From: Gyrodactylus bullatarudis
Taxonomy: Eukaryota; Platyhelminthes; Monogenea; Gyrodactylidea; Gyrodactylidae
Length of the DNA stretch: 64,000 bases
Reading direction: 5' to 3'
NCBI GenBank assembly: GCA_012064415.1
Contig: SSNU01000234.1
Span: 286,598 to 350,597 of the forward strand
Under the pieces are notes generated by a model, which saw only the letters and a list, made by a program, of their open reading frames with translations, searched no databases and was not told the DNA's origin. Each line of letters starts with the position of its first letter. The stretch's first letter is position 1. A program made the translations under genes and the position numbers. Positions 50,001 to 62,000 of this stretch are shown piece after piece.

Positions 50001-53000
50001 CTTCTTGCAAGAGTATTAGTTCATGTCTAAATATCGATAACAGATCAGTTTTATTGGCGACAATACAGGATAGACTTGTCGAGTATTTTCCCCTTAAATT
50101 GATAAAAAAACAGAGCGGAAATTACAAATTAGAGTTAGTAGATCAGATGACTTTTAATCGATGATGATCCCAACTAAAACAAGGAAACATTCAGTCTGAA
50201 ATCGTTGATTTCTTGTAGGATTTCTCCAAATCAGTGTTGAGTAGTCATAATCCAACCAAAATGTATGTCTAGTTGACATTTACTATTCTTACAAAGTACT
50301 CACTATTTTCATAAACAAATTTTTGTTTCATATTTTCCCCAAAATTAATTAACAATTTATTCAGAATCTTTCCTTATCATTTTACAACCTTGTCGTTTTT
50401 GAGGTTCTGGTTTTTTTTCTAGGAACTTTTCTTGGCGATTTCGGATTCTTCATCTAAAGTTGATTCGAAATATTGGCATTTAATTGCTACAAATCGCTCA
50501 TTTCATAATACCGAGTTTTTTGCAGAAACAGTAAATTTTCATCTTCATTTTTACTAGTAGCTAATAGTTTGAACTTTGTAAAATTCAAACCACAAAATTT
50601 GTCATTAAGCCTCTGAGTTATTCTCATTTCGAGAGCCTTTCTCATAGATTTTAAATAAATTTCTTTCAGAATTTTTTTATCTTGTTCCAAATATTTTTCT
50701 AGCGAAAAAGACGAACCAAGGTGAGAAGTTTTTATTACTCAGAACTTTCCTTATTTTCCTCATCCCCACATTTTACACTGTGAAGTTTATCAACAATCCA
50801 GAGTTATATTTCAACCTGTGTGTATCACTAAATGATATTTTTCTTTCTAAATTAAAACAAATATTAGTAGATTAAGATAGAAAATGATGTCAGTTATTTC
50901 ACAAAAAGGGCATACTCATCAGTGTATACTATAAAAGTAATAATTTGCAAAAATAAATACTACAAAGTAGGGTAATACAGAATGTTTAACTTTTCGAATT
51001 TATGCGTTCATTTGATAGAAACTAAAAGTAGAAGAAAAATTTCCTAATGAACCTTAAGTTTTTAATTTTATTTAGATATGCATGATTTCAATTAAAGATG
51101 TCAAATTTTCCAACTCGCGCCATTATTTTTCAATGAACTTTACTACGAGAAATAATATTGGACAAGCTTTTATCTTTTTGAATATATCAAATATATTCTG
51201 AATATACCCTGAAAAAATCCATTCAATTAGGGAAAAATTAACGATTTTAGGGAAAATGGAATATGGCATATCAGAACACCAAAATTTTTAAATTTAGTTT
51301 TCGTATACGGCAATTACGGAGCATTGAGAATCTATTTGAGGCATAAAATAGAAAAGTGTTCGGAGAAAAAAACATTTAGTCTTTCTCTGCTACATAGTAA
51401 TTTCATCTGTCATCTCTCTCTTTATATGGGATGTATCACACTGATTAGTCTGCCCGAAATAAAGGCCCTTATTTGTGAAATGACTGGAATCATTTTCTTT
51501 CTTAGTTACGGCTTAAAACAGATGTTCGTACAAATCCCTCAAAACAAAGTATGAGTAAAATTAATTGGAATAATATCAACCTTTTTCCAAAACTAAAAAG
51601 CCTAGATCCAATCAGATAAGTTGTAGAAAGAGGTGAGAGTAGAAGGTTCTTGACTATCTCAGGACCGAAATGTCTGGACTGGAGAATTTGGAAAAAGGTT
51701 GGTTATATTCCGATTAAATCCAACTTCACGAATATACATATATATTCATTATGGATACGAAATTTTTTCCAATATCAATCAATGTACTTTTCAATGAAGT
51801 AACCTGATATATCCCCTTGAATTCTTACATTTTGCACAAACTTAGTTATTGTGAGTAATCTTATCTCTAATATGATTCGAATTACTCACAATTAGGTCGA
51901 ATTTATCTATCCACTCACAGTAAATTTTATTTTGTTTGCCAGACTTTATTTTTGCACAATTTTTTGTATTTTTCCCTTTAATGATGCACTCTCGAACAAG
52001 ATAAAAATATTAATATTGAACCAAGTAGTTCTTCAGGGAGCTGTTCGGCATAGATTGTCTATAACGTTGTTCGCTTGCTGCCTGACTATGTTGTCTTCTG
52101 GCTTGTATTGGTCTGTCTGTAGAAAGAGGAGAAAAGGGTTTAGTATTTCTTAAAGAGCAAGGATTATAAAAATTATAGTGATTAAGGCCTCTAAAATATG
52201 TCTAAATGCTACTATTTTTAGATTTAATCAGAAGTTTAATATTCAAAAATTTGGTTTAGCTATGGGAAATCCTTTATCTCCAACAATAGCGAATATATTC
52301 ATGACTAGAATAGATAAAATACTTGTTAAGGAAATAAGGCCAAAATTACTCATAAGGTACTTAGATGACTATTTAGTAATATCAAAGGCTACTAATCGAC
52401 AAATAAGTATAGCTATATCTAAAATAGGAAGAGAATATAGAACCATAAAATTGACAACAGAAAAAGAAGAAGATAACTCTTTGAATTTTCTAGATATGAA
52501 ACTAATGAGAACAGAAGCTGAAATCCAAACTCGAGTATACAGAAAACCTACAAATAAAAATATAATTATGAATTATTATTCATATGCACTATATAAACTA
52601 AATACAAGGGGAAATTTGAAGAATACTAAGATTATGTGATACTTGTTTTTTAAGAGAAGATTTAGAAATACTTGTTTTTATTTTTCAGAAAAATGGTTAC
52701 CCAGATGGTTTAATAAATAGTTTTATTGTTAGTACAAAAGATAAATTTGATAATAATAATTTTAATAATTTTGTTTTTGATTTTAATAATATTGTTTTAA
52801 TGGATTTTTTTCACAGTTAAGATATTGATATATCTTCAGTTTTAAAAAAAATTTGGTATTAAGACTATTTTTAGGTTAGGTAATAAAATAGGAAAATTTT
52901 TGACTGAAAAACAAAATTTAGATCTAGATGAGATTCAAGGCATTTATAAAATAACTTGTTCGTGCGAAAAATCATACATAGGTCGTACCGAAAGAAATTT

Positions 53001-56000
53001 TGAGATTAGGTATAGAGAGCATAAGAAGGCTATAGAAAAAGTACAGATAGACAAATCAACACTAGCTAAACACTGGGCTGACAATCCAGATCATATAGAT
53101 TTTAATAACGTAAAAAGTCTAGGAAACATGAGAAATAAGTATAAAAATATGATTTTGGAGTCTATAGAGATTAAACTAAACGAGGTTGTTAATGGTAATA
53201 AGACGGATATAAATATTGAAAATCGTTAGTTAGAATTGATTGATTAAAGTTGAGAAGAAATCTGATTGGTTTAATGTTTTGATTGGACACACAAGGTTTT
53301 AAGTAACTTAAGTTTTTTGAAAAATCTCACGCCAGAAGAAGAATACGACATGTATTCGAAATATTGTGTGAGTCCTAACTAGCGTTCTTCAGATTCAGAA
53401 ATACTCCGAAAATTTCCGAATCGCCACAATTTTACTTTTGATATAAACAAAAAAATCACTATGAAATAAGTTCTGATTTGTTTTATTGTATAAAAATCCT
53501 ACACATTTCTAATAAAATTTTATAACAACTTAGCGAGCTATCTCCTTGGTAGATTAATATTAATTTGGTCCAGAGTAAAGAAAGCAAAAATGAAGAAGTC
53601 AGTCGCTAATGCAATCCATGTCTCTATGGATTTGGTTCGCGAGACGGAGAATGGCATCAAAGGAATGATGAACAACTTACAACGCATGCATGCATCTGTA
53701 GATCTTCTACCAGAAAACCTCAAAGAGTCCTTTCTCCAGTACGTTGATCTAGTCAGCAATAAACGAGCCATGACCATGTCCAACTCACTCCAAAACAGCA
53801 TCGCCACTAGACCTGAAGACATATCATTCCTGAAAAACCCAGAGAAATTTGTATACAACCTCAGTCAAATCACGCTATCGAAAGATGCCCTAGAAGTTCT
53901 TAGCTTAGGCCCAAAATTCTGTGTGCCAAACAGACGCAACCTGGACCTCGAAACAGACTTAGGCTTCGAACTTTTCCAGAAACAACTGAAGAATCTTCCT
54001 GCTTCCTCAAAAGAACTCCGCGAGCGTTTCGATACCGTTCTCAACGATGCAAGAGTTCAATACAAACAACGTAAAATAGACTTTCCCTACCTGGCCTCAG
54101 ACCACTACCAGGCCCTGTCAGCGCTCCGAAAAAACCCAGACGTACTGATATGTGAACTTGACAAAGGTACTGGAATAGCAATTGTTAATGCGGAAGAATA
54201 CCAATGCAAAGGCAGAGAGCTCATCTCTGACCCAAAAATGTTTAGACAAACGAACAGTAGTGAAGTTGACAAGAGGGCCAAGAATTTCTTCGTATCAGTA
54301 AACAAGAAGATCGACTCGCTTTCGGAAAAGCAAATCATTTCCTCCAGGACAGCCCGTAACCTCCGCCCAAAAGGACCCGGACCCTGTTTACTCTACCTAC
54401 TCCCAAAAATCCACAAAGGAACCGATGACCTGAAATTCAGACCAATCCTTGACATGACTCCCAGTCCCCAGCACGGATTAGTTCAATGGCTTGCAGATGC
54501 TCTCAAACCCCTGAGAGACTTTTTATGCCCTCACTCTGTAATTAATGCCTCTGATTTCATTTCCAGACTCCGAAACAAGAACCCGTTCGAGGGGCAGATG
54601 GTCTCGTTAGACGTGACCTCCCTCTTCACCAACGTCCCACTTAGAGAAACAGTTCAATTCATACAGGACAAACTAACGGAACACCCAGACCTCATAGAAA
54701 CCGACCCCGAGGCAACGAACAAAATACCTCCAAAAGTTCTATGCTCCTTGATCCATATGACAGTCCAGAACATTGATTTCAGATTCAATGGCTCCTACTT
54801 CCGACAAATAGATGGAGTAGCAATGGGAACCCCCCTCGGCCCAATCCTTGCAGACATCTTCCTCGCGAGCCTTGAAACCACGAAAATGGCAAAAATCATC
54901 AACGAGTGTTACCTATACATCCGATATGTTGACGATACCTTCCTCATGCTGAAAGAAGACCAAGACCCTGACGCTATCCTAGCTGAACTAAACTCAATGC
55001 ACCCCAGGTTGAAATTCACCATGGAAGTAGAAAAGGACAACAGTCTCAGTTTTCTTGACGCCAAAATTCAAAAATGCACAACCACGAAAACCTTTAGCTC
55101 AAGTTTACACCGTAAACCAGGGATCCCTACCCAGTACATGCCCTTCACCAGCTTCAACCCCACAGCGACAAAAAGATCCCTAGTGAGATCCGAGTTCCTA
55201 AGGATCAAACGAGTTGTGTCAACCCACTTACAAGACGACGAAAGGAAACGCACAACTGAATTATTCCAGTCCAGCGGATTCCCAAAAGAATTCATCCGAA
55301 AACATGCAAGGATCAAAGAAAAAGACATTACAGCAACAGATGAAAAGAAGGCTCTAATCCTATCCTTACCGTTCAAAGGTGACGTGCCCAATACAATACT
55401 CAGAAACAAACTAAGCAAAATCACAGCGGACACGTTTCCCGGGTACCAAATCCGTCACACCTCGAAAACCACCAAGCTACTGAACGATCGAAATAAGGAC
55501 CGAGTACACTGGCTCAATAGAAGAAACGTCGTCTACGAGTTCAAGTGCTCCTGTGGCCTATCCTACATCGGAATGACGACGCGAACCATTGGCGAAAGGG
55601 GCAAAGAACACCTAACAGTGAACAATAAGACCTCTTCAATACAAGAACACCTGAGGGAAACAAACCATCCAGCAGGCCTTAAGAACTTCAAAATCAGATA
55701 TATGGCGGACCCGAAATTCAGTAAAGACAAATCAAAAACGATCCTGGAAATGGCTGAGGCCAAACTTGTCAACGAAGAGAAACCAGCGCTCTGTGCTCAA
55801 AAACTCCTGGGGAGACAACTAGGATTCACTGGCACAAATTACCACAAAGCCCATAATATAATCAAGAAGGTCTCAAAACTGACTGCAAACTCAGACACAA
55901 AAATCCCTTCAGGTTTATCCTTGGCTCATACAACACCTACCTCAACATTAGTTGATAAATCTCTCTCCAAGAATAAACCCGGTTCCTCCACCCATCCTGA

Positions 56001-59000
56001 CGAAAAAACATTGAACGATTCCACATTGAGACCCCTTTCATGTTCTTGTAATATATATATATAAATGCTCAAGTCGGTGTATGGTCTGAAGAGAGCCGAC
56101 GAAAATAAAAGCTTTTATTCACCTAACCTCTTTCGTCGTTCTAACTAGTCAGCGCCCCCAAAATATTTTCGAGGAAATAAGGCAATTAATGTCTCAAAAT
56201 AATATTAATTAATCCTTGATTTATTATTATCAAAGCTTGAAGGACAATAGATAGGTCCAATTAAGATCCTAGGTGTTCTTTCGTAGAAGAAGAAGAAGGT
56301 ATCAAGTTTCTTTTTGACATTTTATAAGCTCTTGAATTTTAATATGAATAATTTTTGAAAAAATTATATATCACAAGATTATCGAAAATTAATACTTGTT
56401 TTAATAACTCTATTTTCGGTACCTTTTCGGATTTTTTCAGACGGATCGGAATCTGAATTATCTGAAGAACCCTAGTCCTAACTGTTTTTATCAGGGTAAT
56501 CTAAATGTTTTTATTCTAATCTTTATTTTAATTTTCCTTCAAGTGATGAATTATATTATCAGAGTTACTACTCTAATAATTCTGATTATTGTAACAATCA
56601 CTATAATTTTTATAATCCTTGCTCTTTAAGAAATACTACACCCTTTTCTCCTCTTCCTACAGACAGACCAATACAAGCCAGAAGACAACATAGTAAGGCA
56701 GCAAGCGAACAACGTTATAGACAAGATGAAAATAGTTTTAACCCCTTCAAAATTCACGTGTATTGATCCTCACACAATAGCTTCAGTTCTTAAAAGCATA
56801 GAAATGAATCAGATTTTTCGGATAGATTAAAGTCTTAGAAAAGTTGAAGAAAATTTTTATCGAAATCAGGATAAATTTTCAGCTCAAACTTCAAGAAAAT
56901 ACAAAATTACACAGTTTTCCTGCATTACTTTCAGCTCTAAAAAGTTAATAAAAATCTGGAAAAATTCTCTACATTTTGAGCAATCTTCTCTGGTTTAGAA
57001 GCTGGGGTCGATAGTATCTCACGAATTTCAATGTTTCTAGCAAAATTTAAAAATTCAAGTCTCTCTTTTTGTAGAATGAGTAGAATGTTTTTTGCCAGAC
57101 AACTTTTGTATCAACTGCCGATTAGTAGCATTTCCTCAAGACAGCATTTTCATTTTGTGTTCATTGTAATGTGGGAAAACTGTTTCTCACTTCCCTCGTC
57201 AGTTTATACAAGATGAGCAAAATAGAAGAAGAAAAAAGAATCTGATAAATCTAATGTGTAAGTACAGAGGGGAGATATCCCACTCTCAATTGCAACTCTC
57301 CGGGGATGTGGAATTTTGATAGGATCTCCAATGAAATGAAACACATAACACTCGAGTTGAAATTGATTTTGTATCTATCTGTTCGAGTGACTGTCTCATC
57401 CATTCACTTACCCATTCTATCTCTCTATACATTATAATGATATTAACAAATTCATCCAGAGACTTGACTAAAACGAGTAATATTAATATTATTATTATTA
57501 TAGGAATGCCTCATAGTCTAATCGATTGCATATTTTACTGGTCTTTCTCTATCGGGCCAAGATTTTATCTCCAAATTCTATACCTTTCCTAGTTCTAAAT
57601 AAACTTCGTGCATTTAAAGTTGAATTAAAATCTAAAGTTGGTTGATATTAAGTTGGGAATCTATGATTTTTACAGAAATCTCGAATTTTTCCTCGAGAAT
57701 TCGAATTTGTTAAAGATTTTTTGTTGTTGTCCACTTTTACGATTTGAAGAAAAAAATTCTTAAAAAAATATTTTTATGAAAAATATGGTCATTTTTCAAA
57801 TTCCGATTTGGCGCCAAAATCCCATTTTTCGAACTTTGAACCGAAAGTTTTTATTGATTTGAAAGTGGGAGGTTGATCAAAAGTGTTTATTCAGGATCAA
57901 GATTAGACAATAAGGCTGAATAGCACCGTCTAATTATCCACAGTTTCCCCATTTTCGAGAGATTTTGAATCATCGAAATTTCATTGATTTACAAGTTGTG
58001 AAAAGGATCAAAAAATCGAATTATCGCTCCCAAACGATAATGTGACTATGCATAAGATCAGATTCAGTTCTAGTCTAATCTTGATCCTGAAAAACCTCTT
58101 TCGATCAGCCTGCCACTTTCAAACCAATCAAAATTTTCAGCTCAAAGTTCGAAAAAATGGGAATTTGAAAAATGATCATATTTTTTTCAGAATATTCTTC
58201 TTCAAATCGCAACATGAGTAGGATTCCAAAAGATCTTCAAAAAATTCGAATTCTTGATCAAAAAATCGAGATTTCTGTAAAAATCATAGATCCCCAACTT
58301 CATATCAGTTTGCTTTATTTGAGCTCAAAAGTTTAACTCAAAGTTATCCTAGTGTTAAGAAGGAACGAAGTAACCGAATTTCTGCATTTCCCCAAAATGA
58401 TCGAAAGGGGTATTTTTCTCAACCGGAAGTACAAGGGGCTACTCCATCATGAAAGAGAAATCTGTCGACATAACAATCAGACAATAGATGTATTCCTCAA
58501 GAGTATGAGCACTCTTAACTAGCATTGGTCAATCTTGGATGAATAACTACTATTGGTCAGATTTTATAATGTTCCTTAAACTTTTATTTGTTCACCAAAA
58601 CAATCTTTCGTTCGTTCTTAACACTACCATGCTTAAAATATTTTTGAGGCAACTCTTGTCTTTAAAAGTACTCAAGCAAAAAAGTATTTTTACAAATAAT
58701 CAATTTTCCCTAAGATCCCAAGGATGCAGTAACGTCAGTTGCTCAGCCTAGATTTTTTAAACTTCATTCATGAGTTTTTGTGTCAAAGAAAGAACTATTC
58801 TTATCATTAGGGTAGGAAAGTTAATTGTCTAATTTTGAAAAAAACTTGAAATTTTCACTGATTTCGGTGTGGGGAAGAGATCATAAACCTATTGTACATG
58901 GAACTTGTTTGTTCATCTCTGATCCTTGAATTGTCTCGAGATTTTCGTAGATTTCCCATTCTCCACTACAACTAAGGTGATCCCAACAGAAGTAAGAATG

Positions 59001-62000
59001 TAACCTTTTATAATAAGAGTAAATGATGATTGATGACATATGCAAACATCAAAAAACATCATATACAAACTAAAAAAAGATAGAAACAGTGCTTTTATCA
59101 AATTGATTCAAGTCCTTTTCTTGATTCTACACATGTTGACTTTATCGTTTTGTTTGCCAATCTCTCTGCTTCACACATAAAATAATTTAATGAATTGTTG
59201 ATTCTTTGAATTATCAAATTAAACTATTTGATGTAGGAAATTTTAAATCTTTTTCAATATTTTAGTGACTCCGTAGTAAGAATTCTTTGGAAATCGGGTG
59301 GGAATTGAAGTCATTGTCTTTTTTGAGATTTACAGTTTGAATTGGTAGGGGACCAAAGAGAGCCAATGGCTATTGGTTTTTTAGTAATAGTATTTAAATT
59401 CTCTCTTCTATGAGAGTATATCGATCTATAATAATTCTATTCAGCTAAATTGTTAAATATTTCATACATATTATAAAAAATTGCTGTATTTTATCAATAC
59501 TGTGTATAAATACTACTGATACATATACGTATTATCTATGTACACATTCTGAATAGGAAGGAGTGTGTAGGGTATTAAAACGCTGTGAAAAGAATTTACT
59601 GCATGCATAATTTGTTTGTGTTTAAGTTACCCATTATCGCGACTGTATTGTATTAATAAACTATCCAAATTGCAAGTATTGCCAAATTGTGATGATCTGA
59701 TCAGGGAAGAGGAGAGGCAGTTGAGTATCTTGATAGAAAAATATATAGATTTTAATCATAATATTTTTGAGGTGTACAATATCAAATATATCCATATATG
59801 CATTTATACACTTTAGTTATATATTAAATAATAGGATAAAGGGATATTCTTTTTCTCATATCAATGTAGAGTTCTTATGTTAATTCTGATGAGAACGTGG
59901 ACAAAGCTCATGGAGTGAACCTTGGCGAGAACTTTTTGGTATATTTCTGATTAGAGTACTGTTTCTTTTCTTAAAAATAGCAGAATTCATGACTTTTAGA
60001 TAAACTCGAATCTATATTTTAAAAGGCTTTAATATTTGTAAATCCCTAGTAAAATCAAAAAAGGTAAAATATTGCTAGAATAAGGAAAGGGATGCTCTAT
60101 TCCTGATGTCGCCAGCTTCCCTATGGCTTTAGAAATGATAATAAAGAGTTCAAAATTTTCTCAAAACCCTAGTTTAATTAAACTACTTATTTGAGATTCT
60201 TGCCGAGATTCTAATCGATCCTCAGTTATCAATACAATTATATTTAATACTCTGAAATATGATTAGGTTCTATCATTGGCTTGAGTACCAACCTTTTTAA
60301 AATAACTTCATGTCTAAAGGGTGTTCAGTCCAACTTAAGTTTAGCCAACAATTCTTGCAGCAATGAACCTTTGAAATATTTTAACCCAGAGAAAAAAAAG
60401 ATAGCGGGGAGATAGCTCCCTCAATAATGATGCCCAAAAAATCTGAAATTATTTTGATACATCTATATAAAGTTAGGCTAAACGCTTATAAAAATTATCT
60501 TTTTGTCAATTTACTTTCAAGTAATACTTTTATTATTAAAAAATATTTCCTTCATCAATATTTTAATTATTTTGAATAAGATCAAAACCATTATTTTATT
60601 TTCCTTTTATTTTGTTTTCTACCTATTGAAAAGCACAAAGTTTTTTAAAACTTTATTCATTGTAACCTCTTTCAGCAAAAGGACTACGAATCAACCAAAT
60701 GGTCTGAGGCCATATTAGACTTTTTCCACCTGCCCAATATCTTTCATCAGAATGTACCAAATCATCCGCCGAGCTTTGTTACATGCCCATTCAAAAAGTC
60801 AATACTACACAAGTGAGTAATGATCACTTTAACATTTAACATTAGATGATTAAATTAATTATTCCAAAAAAGATTTAATGCTTGTAATTTTAGTTGAGCG
60901 TATTTAGTGTGTCTATCTATCGATCATTTATTCAAAAAGATGATAATTTTGCAAATCCATGAGTTTCACAGTGCATTGTACTTGGAAGGATTTGATAACT
61001 TGATCAAGTATTATTCAGCTTAGTTGGAAATTATTACGAGATTGAAGCAAGCCTCACTCATAATTTATGAGTCATAAATTGATTTGACTTGAAGGAATCT
61101 GATTGGTCGATATGCAAAGAGGTAATTTTAGAGCAAGTATCACACTAGGTGAAAGAAAAGTCTCGGTTTCAGGTAGTTACTGAACCTATCTATACCTTTT
61201 CCATGTCTAAGTGATAAAAATGAACTCGTAACATATATTAACGAAATTCATAGGCATACATCCTAATATCAAAGTTATACACTGACTCATCAAGTTATTT
61301 TTCCTTTTTTAAGCGAACATTCAAGGGAAAATAATGAAATCTTACTGATACTGTTGAACAAAACACTGATAAAAGTGAATCTTATGGATATTTGTGAACT
61401 AAATAATTTATAATTATGCATGCCGAATGCTAATTGATAATTTCGAAACCATAAACGAGAAAGTCATAGGATACATACTAAATTCAAAGATAGATAATTA
61501 TACCCTTGACTCTAAAATCAAGTGAAAAAGGATAAAATAGTGAATCAATGATTGACATATATGAATTAACATGCCATACCTGTGCAAAACTAAAAGATAA
61601 ATTTGAAAATCAGAGTGATATATAATTATAATTATCAACTTATTGACCAATCCTATACAATTTTCCTCGAATCATTTGACCAATAAAATAGTCCATTCTT
61701 TTAGGTTGGTCTTTTACACATTCTCACAGGTTTCGTCATCAGTGAGGACTCATCACTATCAAATGCCTTTAAGGAAACATAGCTCGATTGTTCGCCAAAA
61801 TATCATCAAGCTTTTTGAAGATCAGAAAGATTGTAAAGAATATGCAAAAATCTCTAATGTTCCCTATCAAACAGCTTATAAATGGATAAGAAATAAAGAT
61901 AAAGAGTCAACTCCTAAAGGAAGAAGAAGAAATATTTTAAAAAATCCTGAGATTGTACAATTTTTGATAAACCATGTTGAATCTCATCCTCAAAGCACTC

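Noticed and set aside
61643..61762. Transposase start at 61643
   Set aside because: Lies within the inverted repeat; the downstream ATG at 61763 begins the recognisable DNA-binding region.
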